Position numbers and translations under genes: made by a program. A DNA stretch of 64,000 nt from Rhodococcus sp. HNM0569. Lineage in GTDB: Bacteria > Actinomycetota > Actinomycetes > Mycobacteriales > Mycobacteriaceae. Under the pieces are notes generated by a model. That model was given only the letters and a program-made list of their open reading frames with translations, was not told where the DNA came from and searched no databases. Below, in pieces: positions 1 to 8,421 of the stretch (the stretch's first letter is position 1; each line of letters opens with the position of its first letter). The DNA is taken from the NCBI RefSeq assembly GCF_012726205.1, contig NZ_JAASAE010000013.1:56071-120070 (forward strand), in the 5' to 3' direction.

Positions 1-1168
1 ACTCGTTGCCCATGCGTAGCACGTGCAGGATGCGGGCGTGGTCGCCGCCGCACACCGCGGCGACGGTCGCGCCGTCGAGTTGGCCGGTGGCCTCCGGGTC
101 GAGGTCGCGCAGCGTGAGCAGCTCGACGGGGAGGTCGCCGGTGGACAGCCGGCGCCGGTGCGCCGCGGGGTCGACCTGGGTGCGGTCGTCGTGGTCGCCG
201 AAGTACAGCCGGCCGCGCAGCCGAACCGCGAAATCCTCGTCCACCGAACGCAGGAACGCCGAGAACAGGTCGAATGCGTCGACGAGATGCTTGGGTACGA
301 ACGGCTCGCCGCGGACGTCCATGTACCCGGACAGCCGGTCCTCGGCGAGCACGAACTTGACCTGAGACCACGCGCGATTGAGATCGGCGGTGATCTCGGC
401 GGACCGGGTGCGATCGGAGATCTGCTGGACGAGCGGGGCGAACAGCTGGACGTCGAGCGAGTCGAGCACCCGGACGAACAGCACCGAGGATCCGATACGG
501 ATCGGGATGTCGCCGTCGCGATCTCGCTCGGGAAGCAGGCCGAGCACCGGCACGAGGGCCGCGGTCACGGTGTCGAGCAGATGCGCGCGGTCGCGGGGCT
601 CGACCGCCGCAGTCGGGTCCAGTTCGGGAACGGACGGGGGAGTGGACGAGTAGGTGAGCGGCACGGGGCTCTGACCGGTGGACTCGGCGCGCAGGAAAGA
701 CGGGTGCGCGACACCCCACACGTCGCGCAGCGCGGCGACCGCCATCGCTGCGAGCCGGTCCGAGCCGGTGCGTGGGCGGTCGACGAAGAACGCGGGCGAC
801 CCGTCGTCCGGCCGCTCGTGCGGTGTCCTCGTCGGCGGTAGCCAGCCCAGCTCGGTGAGCCGCCTTTCCGACACCCGCGTGAGCGTGCGCTGGGGATGCA
901 GGAAATGGTTGGACGGCACCTCACATCGCACGATGCCGTCGCGCAACAGCATGAACTGCACACACGGGAGCAGCAGGCCCGTGCGATCCGCCTCGATGCT
1001 GTCGGCGAGGTCGTCGTAGCCGGGTGACAGGACCAGGACGTCGCCTGCGGTCATCGCCGCGATGTGGTCGGCGAGGCTGCGCTGGAACTGAACCCACGCG
1101 CGACTGACGGCACCGTCGAGGTCGAAACCGGGCACGTCGGATTCTCCCGGGGTGGGGGACTCCGACAT
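1..1168 (-). CDS. YbjN/TY-Chap-like chaperone, 3' end cut by window edge
   Basis: The reading frame is open from an ATG at 1168 to the window edge, so only the first 389 residues are present. Residues about 23-150 resemble the first TY-Chap domain: an AWVQFQRSLADHIAAM helix, a VQFML strand, EVPSNHFL, LTELGW and LRDVWGVAHPSFL. Residues about 190-310 look like a YbjN/CesT fold, with IPIRIGSSVLFVRVLD and RLSGYMDVRGEPF. Such proteins are thought to chaperone secretion substrates. It follows the EspG and PPE-like genes on the same strand (84-bp gap, AAAGGCAGG before the ATG), which suggests a role in ESX-type secretion. The family assignment is from pattern memory; the gene's reality is firm. Confidence 0.7.
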   Translation of the reverse strand, partial: MSESPTPGESDVPGFDLDGAVSRAWVQFQRSLADHIAAMTAGDVLVLSPGYDDLADSIEADRTGLLLPCVQFMLLRDGIVRCEVPSNHFLHPQRTLTRVSERRLTELGWLPPTRTPHERPDDGSPAFFVDRPRTGSDRLAAMAVAALRDVWGVAHPSFLRAESTGQSPVPLTYSSTPPSVPELDPTAAVEPRDRAHLLDTVTAALVPVLGLLPERDRDGDIPIRIGSSVLFVRVLDSLDVQLFAPLVQQISDRTRSAEITADLNRAWSQVKFVLAEDRLSGYMDVRGEPFVPKHLVDAFDLFSAFLRSVDEDFAVRLRGRLYFGDHDDRTQVDPAAHRRRLSTGDLPVELLTLRDLDPEATGQLDGATVAAVCGGDHARILHVLRMGNE

Positions 1169-1252
1169 CGACCCTGCCTTTCGTCTCGCTCGTCCGAGCT
1201 CTCGCCTATACCGTAGCGGTCGCCGGACCGTGGGGCGGCATTCTCCCGCCGC

Positions 1253-1975
1253 TCACCGTGCCTCGCCGACGTCGACGTGCCCGGTGATGCGGTGGAGCCC
1301 GGCCAGCAGATCCCACGAATCGCCGGGAACCACCGTGGCCGAGTCGCTTCCGTACACGAGGTAGCGGCCGTCGTCGGCGATGTCGCGCCACGCGATCCCG
1401 CCGAAGGTGGCCGGCCGGTGGCGCGGGCCGCGGATGACAGTGGCGACGCCCGAGCCCGACGCCGGCCGGTTGAGGGCGGCGACGAGGGCGCGGCGACGAC
1501 GTTCGTCGGCGTGCGCGCCGCGCCGCGCCGTGACGGGGTGCAGCATGCCCGCTTCGACGAGTGGGAGTTGCGCGACCATCTGGCGGGCCAGATCGTAGGG
1601 CTCGCATCCGCGGATCGCGACGTCGCCGCCGATCTCGCTTGAGGGGCCCGCATGTTGGAGTGCGACGACACCGTGTCCGCGTGCCGCCGCACCGATCATG
1701 CGGATCGGCGTCGCATCCGATTCGACGTCGGGTGGGCCGCCGTGCCAGCCGAATACCTCGATGCGCCACTGTGGTTCGGCCAGGATCAGCACGGCCGCCT
1801 CGAGCAGCGCGTGCTCGGGCCGCGCGAACCGACTACGCAACGCGTGCTGTTCGGCGGCGAACGTGTCGGCGAACTCGTGGTCGCTCGACAGGCGGAACGG
1901 GAACGGCAAACGATCCTGACCGGTCGCCGCCCAGATCGCAGCGAACTCGGCGCTCGACAGCCCCCAGAAGCTCAC
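1253..1975 (-). CDS. EspG-family ESX secretion-associated chaperone
   Basis: A 240-residue protein beginning VSFWGLSSAEFAAIW, with LPFPFRLSS, WRIEVFGW and a C-terminal GDSWDLLAGL. The length, the FxxxW start and the alternating strand/helix pattern fit the EspG family, cytosolic chaperones that bind the helical tip of PPE proteins before ESX (type VII) export. The GTG at 1975 was chosen because it lies five bases beyond the stop of the PPE-like gene; the longer upstream extension of the frame is a shadow of that gene. Adjacency to the PPE-like gene strongly supports a cognate chaperone-substrate pair. No ESX membrane genes are visible in the window. Confidence 0.78.
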   Translation of the reverse strand: MSFWGLSSAEFAAIWAATGQDRLPFPFRLSSDHEFADTFAAEQHALRSRFARPEHALLEAAVLILAEPQWRIEVFGWHGGPPDVESDATPIRMIGAAARGHGVVALQHAGPSSEIGGDVAIRGCEPYDLARQMVAQLPLVEAGMLHPVTARRGAHADERRRRALVAALNRPASGSGVATVIRGPRHRPATFGGIAWRDIADDGRYLVYGSDSATVVPGDSWDLLAGLHRITGHVDVGEAR

Positions 1976-1979
1976 GTGG

Positions 1980-2912
1980 TCACCGCTCGCCGATGACCGG
2001 CGGCGCGACCGGCGGAAGATCCCCCGTGAGCTGTGTTGTGTCGTCCATCTTTTCGAGAAAGACGGGTTCGACCGTCTCCGTGTCGTCGTCCTCCGGCTCG
2101 GCCGGGCGGGCGCTCGCGGCGGTGTCGGCGCGATGCGCCGCGACGACGCGCCGCCCGTACTGTGCTGCGAATCCGCCTGCCGCGCCTGCGAGTGCGCCCA
2201 TTCCGGTGGCGGCGCCGCTGTCCATGGCCGGTGCCGCTGCGCTGGGCGAACCCGCGTGGTCCCCGGTGTCCTCGGGGACGCTGTGCGCCGCGTCGGCAGG
2301 GGTGACCGCACTCGCCGCCTCGTCGGCTGTGCCGCGCAGAGCCTCGTCGGCTGTGCCGCGCAGAGCCTCGTCGGCTACGCCGCGCAGGGCCTCTGCGGCA
2401 TCGCGATGTGCGGGAGCGTACGTGTGGGTGAAGACGTCACGCGCTTCCTGCTCCGCGTTCGCCGCGTCGGCAGGTGCCTGCCAGTTCCACGGCAGCACCG
2501 AATTCCAGTCGAGCACCGGGTCCGGTGCGGGCGCCGCCTCGGGCATCGCGGCGACGACGGCCGACATCGCCGACCCGGCGTCGGCGACGATGCGCGCGAT
2601 GCGCGCGATGCGGTGCGCGCCGTCGTCGAGAGCAGCGAGGGGGCCCGTGGTGTTCGACGACACCGCGGCGGCGCCGGTGCCGGTCCATCCCGCTCGCAGC
2701 GCCGCGTCGACCGACGCGCGGAAGCGTGCACTCGCGTCGTCGACATCGCGGGCGAGCGCGTCCCACTGTGCCGCCGTGTGTGCGGTGTCGGCGGGCGCGA
2801 GGGCCCGCGTGGCTTCCGCGAGACTATCGTGGTTCCACCGGTGATGGTGAAAGTTGGGGGTCGCACCCGAGCCCCCGGCCGCCCCGTCCGTATTCACACG
2901 CAATTCCGACAC
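1980..2912 (-). CDS. PPE-like / WXG-type ESX substrate with 8-residue repeats
   Basis: A 310-residue Ala-rich protein. The first 110 residues form a helical region (HHHRWNHDSLAEATRAL, then a GWTGTGA turn and a second helix), as in PPE/WXG100 proteins that fold as helical hairpins for type VII export. It lacks a literal PPE motif. The WNSVLPWNWQAP segment near residue 135 and the acidic tail are low complexity. Three near-identical ADEALRGT-type octapeptides lie at residues about 175-200. The stop is five bases from the EspG-like start, so the two are co-transcribed. No PE partner is present, so it may be secreted alone, as in many non-mycobacterial relatives. Confidence 0.72.
   Translation of the reverse strand: MSELRVNTDGAAGGSGATPNFHHHRWNHDSLAEATRALAPADTAHTAAQWDALARDVDDASARFRASVDAALRAGWTGTGAAAVSSNTTGPLAALDDGAHRIARIARIVADAGSAMSAVVAAMPEAAPAPDPVLDWNSVLPWNWQAPADAANAEQEARDVFTHTYAPAHRDAAEALRGVADEALRGTADEALRGTADEAASAVTPADAAHSVPEDTGDHAGSPSAAAPAMDSGAATGMGALAGAAGGFAAQYGRRVVAAHRADTAASARPAEPEDDDTETVEPVFLEKMDDTTQLTGDLPPVAPPVIGER
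2317..2388. repeat. 3 x 24-bp in-frame tandem repeat
   Basis: Three head-to-tail 24-bp units lie at 2317-2340, 2341-2364 and 2365-2388. The first two are identical; the third differs at three positions. On the minus strand each unit encodes eight residues of the ADEALRGT type inside the PPE-like gene. A 24-bp period keeps the frame and could vary in copy number between strains. Confidence 0.9.
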
Positions 2913-3022
2913 GCAGTACCTCCCATGCGACCGTTCGCACGGCGCGGTCGCCCTGCGAGCGCGGATCCCCCGATCCGGACCGGGGACACTCTACCGGCGC
3001 GCGGCGGTTCGGTCGGGTCGGC

Positions 3023-3511
3023 TCAACCCGCGCGCGTGGTGATCGGGGGAATCGTGATCGTCGGGGTCGTGGTCGTCGCGGGAGGCGTCGTGGTGGCGGC
3101 CGTGGCGGACGGGGGCGCCGGTGCGACGGTCGTGACGTCGACGTGCGTGGGCGGAGCCGATCCGGGATTGTCGGCGACCGGTTCGATCGTCCGCGGTGGT
3201 GCGGGTGGCACCGTCTGGGGTGTCGCCTGCGTGGTGGCCGGGCCCGTGGTGTCGGGGGTCGTCGTGCTCGAGCGGGGCGTGGTGGGCGCCGCGACCTGCC
3301 ACGACGGCGACGGTGGGATCGACACCGTGTAGGCCACCGGTGTCGGACGGAAGCCGTCGGCGGTGTGCAGGCCGTCGCTCGCGAGAGGCGGGACGGGAAC
3401 GTGTTGCGCCGGTCCCGCGAACACGCCGCCCGCGGCGCCGACCACGAAGCCGCCTGCCGAGAGCAGCGCGGCGAGAGCGAATGCGCCGGTCAGAACAGTC
3501 GTATCTTTCAT
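3023..3511 (-). CDS. Exported Pro/Thr-rich hypothetical protein
   Basis: A 162-residue protein with an N-terminal signal sequence or anchor (MKDTTVLTGAFALAALLSAG then FVVGAAGGVFAG, residues 1-33). The rest is almost entirely Pro/Thr/Ala/Val with runs such as TTTPP and TITIPPITT. No folded domain or catalytic motif is seen. Low-complexity Thr/Pro tails of this kind are common on secreted or wall-associated actinobacterial proteins and may be O-mannosylated (inference). It is transcribed in the same direction as the PPE-like gene with a 110-bp gap. I do not recognise the family. Confidence 0.6.
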   Translation of the reverse strand: MKDTTVLTGAFALAALLSAGGFVVGAAGGVFAGPAQHVPVPPLASDGLHTADGFRPTPVAYTVSIPPSPSWQVAAPTTPRSSTTTPDTTGPATTQATPQTVPPAPPRTIEPVADNPGSAPPTHVDVTTVAPAPPSATAATTTPPATTTTPTITIPPITTRAG

Positions 3512-3664
3512 GGGACCCGTCGTGTGCCGAATCGGTGCGCCGCGCGGTCGCGCGTGCGGGCACCCTGCCGGACCGGGAGACTACGCCACGACCAGCGGAC
3601 GCGCCCCGCGAGCCCGGCGCGAAGCGCCTGCAGTGGCCTGTGCGTTCGAGGGCGGCCGGGCGAC

Positions 3665-4657
3665 TCACGCCGTTGCGGCGCGCACGAATCGCGCGACCCG
3701 GCGTGTCGCGCGGCCACCCTCGGGGACGATGCCCGCGGCAGCCTGGAACACGTGCACCTGCTGTTCCCAGACCTCGAGCCGGCACTCGACGCCTGCCGAG
3801 GCGAGTCGTTCCGCCATCAGCACCGCGTCGGGGTACACCAACTCGTCGGACCCGACCTGGATCAGAGCGGGCGGCATGTCGGTGAGGCCGCCGTCGACGG
3901 GCGAGGCCGCCGGCTCGCTGCCGAACCGCGAGTCGGCCCGGTCCACGATGCCGCCCAGGGCCTCGAGCGCACGCCCCGGGAACATCGCGCATCGGTCCAC
4001 ATTCGGGTGCGCGAGCTTGCCCGCTGGATCGAGATCGGTGAGCGGCGACATCGCGATGTTCGCCGCCGGCCTGGGCAGGCCGGCGCGCATCGCGTCGAGA
4101 GTGACCGCGAACGTGAGGAATCCCCCGGCCGAGTCGCCCGCGATCACGATCCGCTCGGGCGGATAGCCGTGTGCGAGCAGCCAGCGGTAGCCGTCGAGGC
4201 CGTCGGCGACTGCCGACCGGATCGGCGCGTGCGGCAACATGCGGTAGGCGACGTTGAGCACGGTGGCATCGGCGCCGGCCGCGATGCGCGACACCAGATT
4301 GCGGTGCGAACGCAGCCCACAGCACAGGAACGCCCCGCCGTGGAGATAGAGCACCGCGCGCGGCGGCGACGCGGCGTACCCGGCGGGACGGAGGAGTTCT
4401 GCGGGTGCGTGGGGGAGTCGCACCGCGGTGCGGCGGACCGCGGCTACCCCGGGCAGGGAGTAGCCGAGCAGGTCTACCAGCCCGGCGGGCCACGGAAGGT
4501 CCGGATGCCGCGACCAGGCGTCGAGGAACGGCCGGACCGTGTGGCGCACCGTGTGCGACAGCAGTTGCGACTGCAGGCTCACTCCCGCGACCTCGACCGC
4601 GTCGACCGCGCGCGGTGCGGCTGCGTGGTTCGGCGCCCACTGTTCGGCTGTGCTCAT
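3665..4657 (-). CDS. Alpha/beta hydrolase, hormone-sensitive-lipase type
   Basis: A 330-residue hydrolase with the oxyanion motif HGGAF (about residue 107), the nucleophile elbow GDSAGG (about 176), an acidic residue in the VGSDELVYPDA region and the catalytic His in the QVHVF segment. This is the HSL/HGGXW esterase-lipase family, which cleaves acyl esters. The ATG at 4657 was chosen over an in-frame upstream ATG (4729) because GGAG sits six bases before it and because the extra 24 residues are unstructured. It is monocistronic. The physiological ester is not predictable from sequence. Confidence 0.87.
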   Translation of the reverse strand: MSTAEQWAPNHAAAPRAVDAVEVAGVSLQSQLLSHTVRHTVRPFLDAWSRHPDLPWPAGLVDLLGYSLPGVAAVRRTAVRLPHAPAELLRPAGYAASPPRAVLYLHGGAFLCCGLRSHRNLVSRIAAGADATVLNVAYRMLPHAPIRSAVADGLDGYRWLLAHGYPPERIVIAGDSAGGFLTFAVTLDAMRAGLPRPAANIAMSPLTDLDPAGKLAHPNVDRCAMFPGRALEALGGIVDRADSRFGSEPAASPVDGGLTDMPPALIQVGSDELVYPDAVLMAERLASAGVECRLEVWEQQVHVFQAAAGIVPEGGRATRRVARFVRAATA

Positions 4658-4794
4658 CGCGTGCTCCGTGTGCGCATCGTTGCGCCCTCCTACCGGGCGT
4701 GGATGCGGTGGTGTTCCGGTGTGATCCACGCCACTGGAATCGACGCTACCCGCGAAATTCGGGACTCCAGGGGCGTGTGACGCGAAAGTGACGC

Positions 4795-4836
4795 ACGGTG
4801 CACCGTCGGTGCAGGTAGGCCACCCGTGGTTTACCT
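4795..4836. terminator. Palindrome plus hairpin at the 3' end of the thi operon
   Basis: ACGGTGCACCGT at 4795-4806 is a perfect 12-bp palindrome. Just right of it, AGGTA (4813-4817) and TACCT (4832-4836) flank a further GGCCAC/GTGGTT pairing. Together they form a stem of about ten pairs with two G.U wobbles that overlaps the ATPase stop codon. On the minus strand no U-run follows, so it would be an actinobacterial-type terminator or a 3'-end stabilising hairpin. Confidence 0.35.
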
Positions 4837-5662
4837 ATTCGATACGCGTGGCACGGGGCGGGGAGAGTGTCGCGCCGTGCAGTTCGCCGAGCAGGGAGCG
4901 CTCGAGGTCCGCGAACCGCGGGTCGGTGAGCACGTCGAGAGTGCGTGGCCTGCCGAGGTCGACGGTCACGACGCGCTGCACCCGCGCGGGTCGTGCCGAC
5001 AACACGACCACGCGGTCGGCGAGGAACAGCGCCTCGCGTACGTCGTGCGTGATCATGACAGTGGTCCAATTGTGGCGTTGCCACACCGACTGCAGCCACG
5101 CGTGCATCTCCGAGCGGGTGAGCGAATCGAGTGCGCCGAACGGTTCGTCGAGCAGCAGCACCGGCCGATTCTGGACGACGGTGCGCAGCAGCGCCGCACG
5201 TTGCCGCATGCCACCCGAGAGCTGCCCCGGGCGGGCCGACTCGAAGCCCTCGAGGCCGAACACGGGGAAGAGGGCACGTGCCTGTTCGCGGGCGTCCCGG
5301 CGTGAGCTGCCGCGCACCTCGAGTGCCAGCGCGGCGTTGTCGAGGATCGTCCGCCACGGGAACAACAGATCGCGTTGCGGCATGTACGCCGCGCCGCCGG
5401 CGGTCGCGGGATGGCCGTCGACCGACACGGCCCCGTCGTCCGGTGTGTCCAGTCCCGCGATCAGGGACAGCAGCGTGCTCTTGCCGCACCCGCTGGGGCC
5501 GACGACCGCGACGAACTCGCCTGCCCGGCATTCGACATCGATGCCGTCCAGAACCCGGCGCGCAGAGTTGCCCGTGCCGAAGCTCTTGTGTACTGCGGCC
5601 ACCGACACGCGCGGCGGGACGCGTGCTCCACCATGCGGTGTCTCGGTGCAGGATTCGGTCAT
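4835..5662 (-). CDS. thiZ: ABC transporter ATPase, thiamine-precursor uptake
   Basis: A 275-residue ABC ATPase of the NitT/SsuB/TauB type. It has Walker A GPSGCGKST (about residue 54), the Q-loop in MPQRDLLFPW, signature LSGGMRQR, Walker B VLLLDEPFGALD and the switch His in ITHD. It is the last gene of the tenA operon. Its ATG overlaps the permease stop by four bases. With the neighbouring binding protein and permease it should power import of a thiamine-pyrimidine precursor. The specificity is inferred from tenA and the TPP riboswitch, not from this protein. Confidence 0.88.
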   Translation of the reverse strand: MTESCTETPHGGARVPPRVSVAAVHKSFGTGNSARRVLDGIDVECRAGEFVAVVGPSGCGKSTLLSLIAGLDTPDDGAVSVDGHPATAGGAAYMPQRDLLFPWRTILDNAALALEVRGSSRRDAREQARALFPVFGLEGFESARPGQLSGGMRQRAALLRTVVQNRPVLLLDEPFGALDSLTRSEMHAWLQSVWQRHNWTTVMITHDVREALFLADRVVVLSARPARVQRVVTVDLGRPRTLDVLTDPRFADLERSLLGELHGATLSPPRATRIE

Positions 5663-6468
5663 CGCACACCCTCCTCGGAGATCCAGGGGGCCACCGCACG
5701 TTCGACTGCGAACGTCGACACGTAGAGCGCGACGCTGACGGCAGCCGTGACGGCGACGGCGGCGAGCACGAGATCGGTGCGGAACGAGTTCTTCTGGATC
5801 GACATGAAGATGCCGAGGCCCTCGGACGCGCCGACGTACTCGGCGAACACCGCGCCCACCACCGCGTAGGTGATGCCGATGCGCAAGGACGTGAAGAACC
5901 GAGGCAGTGCGGACGGCAACCGGACGTACCGGAACTGTTGCCACCGGGACGCACCCATGCTCCGCAGCAGCGCCGACGAGTCGCGAGGAGCCGAGGCGAA
6001 CCCCTCGACCAGGCCGATCGCCATCGGGAAGAACGTGACCAGCGCGACGACGAGAACCTTGGGCAGCAACCCGAAGCCGAACCAGATGATCATCAGCGGG
6101 GCGATCGCGACGATCGGAAGTGTCTGAGACACCACGAACAGCGGGACGAACGCGGTGCGCAGGCGCGGCGAGAAGTCGACTGCGATCGCGAGTGCCCATG
6201 CGCACGCGAGAGACAGCGCGAAACCGACGAAGGTGACCTGCAGGGTGGCCCACGCATTGCTCGTGAGCGCGTCGCGGTACTGCCAGCCCTGCTCGACCAC
6301 CCGGGCGGGCGACGGAAGCACCTGCGGGCGGACACCGCTCACCGCGACGTACATCTGCCATGTCGCCACGAGAGCCGCAGCCACCGCGACCGCGGGAACG
6401 GCACGCGAAATGGTGGTGCGGGCCGGGGGCGAGGCGTCGCGCGTGCGGTCGGCGCGGACCGGACTCAT
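5659..6468 (-). CDS. thiX: ABC transporter permease, thiamine-precursor uptake
   Basis: A 269-residue integral membrane protein with about six hydrophobic segments. The BPD_transp_1 EAA loop reads SMGASRWQQFRYVRLPSALP (about residues 178-197), the contact site for the ATPase. The start at ATG 6468 removes a 14-residue extension overlapping the upstream gene and gives a four-base overlap with the binding-protein stop. It is the inner-membrane subunit of the ThiXYZ-like importer encoded by this operon. Confidence 0.87.
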   Translation of the reverse strand: MSPVRADRTRDASPPARTTISRAVPAVAVAAALVATWQMYVAVSGVRPQVLPSPARVVEQGWQYRDALTSNAWATLQVTFVGFALSLACAWALAIAVDFSPRLRTAFVPLFVVSQTLPIVAIAPLMIIWFGFGLLPKVLVVALVTFFPMAIGLVEGFASAPRDSSALLRSMGASRWQQFRYVRLPSALPRFFTSLRIGITYAVVGAVFAEYVGASEGLGIFMSIQKNSFRTDLVLAAVAVTAAVSVALYVSTFAVERAVAPWISEEGVR

Positions 6469-7484
6469 CGACCTGCCTCGCGATACTCGTCGGTGAAGTA
6501 CGTGGACCAATCGGGTTCGGCGGCAAGCGGACCGCCGTCGGGACCCGCGAGAACGCCGCTACGGTAGAGGAATCCGGAGTATCCGGCCCACTGCTCGAGA
6601 GTCTGCGCGCCGACGTGCTCGGGCGGACCGAAGGCCCCTCGTTCGACGAGCATTCGCTGGCTCTCGTGCACCAGAGCCTCGTCGGTGAATGCGCCGGGAT
6701 TCGCGTCCACGAGCATCTCCGCGGCGGCGTCCGGATTCTCGGCGGCGAACCGGTAGCCCCGCGCGAGCGCCTGCACGAACGCGCGAGCCTCGTCGGGACG
6801 GCTCGCCAGCCACTCGCGGTTGCCGTCGACGACGATCGCGTACGCGTCCGGGAAGCCGTAGTCGGCGTACTCGAAGTACCGCATGGGCGTGCCACGGTGC
6901 TCGGCTTCGATGCCCTCCCACGCGAGATACGAGACGGTGAAGTCGGCGTCCCCTGCGTACACCGCCTCGTAGGCGGACGTGCCGAGCGTGACGGTACGGA
7001 AATCGCCTGTGCCGCCGTCGTTGCGAATCACTTGTCGGAGGACCTCGACCTCGCCGGGGTCGCCGAAGCCTGCGTAGGTCTTCCCGTCCAGATCGCGTGG
7101 CCGCGTGATGTCGGTGCGGTCTGCGCGCACACCGATCCCGGTGGCCCAGTGCTGTAGCGGCGCCAGCACCGAGACATTTTGTGCACCGGCGGCTTTCGAG
7201 AACGTCGACGAGCCCTGGAAACTGATCCCGAACTCGGCATTGCCCGCATCGACCAGGGTGTCGGGTGACGTGTTGTTGTACGGCAGCACCGCGACGTCCA
7301 GCCCGGCTTCGGCGAACCAGCCCTGCTCGAGTGCGACGTACAGCCCCGTGTGGTTGGTGTTCGGTGTCCAGTCGAGCGCGAACCTGATCGTGTCGTCGCC
7401 GGACGCGCCCGCGCAGCCACCGCACACCGCGGCGACGAGGGCGAGGACGAACGAGACGATCAGTGGGCGCAGCGGCCGCGTCAC
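6465..7484 (-). CDS. thiY: ThiY/NMT1-like pyrimidine-binding lipoprotein
   Basis: A 339-residue NMT1/THI5-like solute-binding protein. An N-terminal hydrophobic signal (residues 9-20) ends in Cys21/Cys24, a weak lipobox. The segment DWTPNTNHTGLYVA (about 37-50) is the signature of binding proteins for hydroxymethylpyrimidine or its formylamino precursor. GISFQGSS and GFGDPGEVEVL match the ligand-cleft region. The GTG at 7484 overlaps the tenA stop as GTGA. Its position between tenA and the permease gene behind a TPP riboswitch fixes its role in thiamine-precursor capture. Confidence 0.88.
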   Translation of the reverse strand: MTRPLRPLIVSFVLALVAAVCGGCAGASGDDTIRFALDWTPNTNHTGLYVALEQGWFAEAGLDVAVLPYNNTSPDTLVDAGNAEFGISFQGSSTFSKAAGAQNVSVLAPLQHWATGIGVRADRTDITRPRDLDGKTYAGFGDPGEVEVLRQVIRNDGGTGDFRTVTLGTSAYEAVYAGDADFTVSYLAWEGIEAEHRGTPMRYFEYADYGFPDAYAIVVDGNREWLASRPDEARAFVQALARGYRFAAENPDAAAEMLVDANPGAFTDEALVHESQRMLVERGAFGPPEHVGAQTLEQWAGYSGFLYRSGVLAGPDGGPLAAEPDWSTYFTDEYREAGR

Positions 7485-8221
7485 GCGGGCCACGACTGCT
7501 GGTGCAGTGCGGAGTCGAAGAACATCGACTCGTACCTGCTCGCGACGACGAAGGCGTCGAGCATCGCGGAGCGTTCGGCAGGCGAGGCCGCCGCGGCGGC
7601 CTCGTCGACGAGAAGTCTTGCGCGCTCCACCGATTCGTGGAACTCGGGGTCGTCGTAGGTCGTGACCCATCGTGCGTACGGGTGCGTCGGATCGGCGCCG
7701 AGGACCTCGCGAGCCTCCGCGGCGAGCCGTCGGCCCACGTCGGCGTAGATCCAGAAGCACGGGAGCACGGCGGCCGCACCGACCGCATACGAGCGCGTCG
7801 CTGCCGTGGCCACGAGGAACGACACATAGCCCAGGCACGCGGGAGATTCGGTGGCGGGCGCGCCGGACGGCGGCAGGGTATCGAGCAGTTCGCGGTGCAG
7901 TGTGGCCTCGACCTCCGTTGCGGTGGCCGCGGACGTCGCCCAGAACGCACTCGCGTGCGGGTCGGGGGCAGCGGCGGCGACCAGCGCGAGCGCGCGGGCG
8001 TAGCCGGTGAGGTACAGGAAGTCCTGTTCGACGTAGAACCGGAAGACGTCGAGCGGTAGCGAGCCGTCGCCGAGGCGGCGCAGGAACTCGAGTTCGTCGA
8101 TCCCGCGGCGGAGATCTGTTGTGTGCCGCCACAATTCGTCGGTGAACCGTGAGCGGTCGGTGGATCGGTGCAGTGCCGTGTCGTGCGCGGCACCCTCATG
8201 GACAGGCGTGTCGATCGCCAT
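7481..8221 (-). CDS. tenA: TenA-family aminopyrimidine aminohydrolase
   Basis: A 246-residue all-helical TenA/THI-4 protein. The catalytic residues of the Cys-type class are visible: Asp67 in YVEQDFLYLTGY, Cys155 in LPCFWIYADVG and Glu231 in SRYESMFFD. TenA hydrolyses aminomethyl-pyrimidine (a thiamine breakdown product) to hydroxymethylpyrimidine for re-use in thiamine synthesis. It is the first gene of the operon and sits directly behind the riboswitch, whose 3' strand contains the Shine-Dalgarno sequence. Expression should therefore fall when thiamine pyrophosphate is plentiful. Confidence 0.92.
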   Translation of the reverse strand: MAIDTPVHEGAAHDTALHRSTDRSRFTDELWRHTTDLRRGIDELEFLRRLGDGSLPLDVFRFYVEQDFLYLTGYARALALVAAAAPDPHASAFWATSAATATEVEATLHRELLDTLPPSGAPATESPACLGYVSFLVATAATRSYAVGAAAVLPCFWIYADVGRRLAAEAREVLGADPTHPYARWVTTYDDPEFHESVERARLLVDEAAAAASPAERSAMLDAFVVASRYESMFFDSALHQQSWPA

Positions 8222-8298
8222 GACATCCCTTCGTCAGCATTACCTGAGCAGGTTCCCGGGTGTGATCTCAGCCCCGCCGTGCGGAGCACCCCGTGTCA
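8221..8298 (-). promoter_or_regulatory. TPP riboswitch (THI element) of tenA operon
   Basis: On the minus strand the conserved THI-box segments occur in order: TGACA (P1), GGGGTGC, the P2/P3 region with CTGAGAT (8265-8271), ACCCGGGAACCTG, CAGGTAATGCTGACG and AGGGA followed by TGTCA (P1 3' strand). The AGGGA Shine-Dalgarno (8226-8230) lies in the aptamer core. The last P1 base is the A of the tenA ATG. Ligand binding would hide the ribosome site directly, so translational control is predicted without a separate expression platform. Confidence 0.93.
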
Positions 8299-8421
8299 GA
8301 ACACCCGCGACGATAGCACCCCGTACGGCCGTTACGGCAGTACGGCAGTCGGCGGCTTGATAGTTTCGGGCGCAAGTCGGGTGAGTTCTGCACTGCCGGT
8401 CGGGCGAGTGAAGGAGTGCGC

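Noticed and set aside
23..841. Plus-strand frame of 272 residues at the left edge
   Set aside because: It is antisense to the TY-Chap-like gene, which has coherent secondary-structure patterns and a ribosome site.
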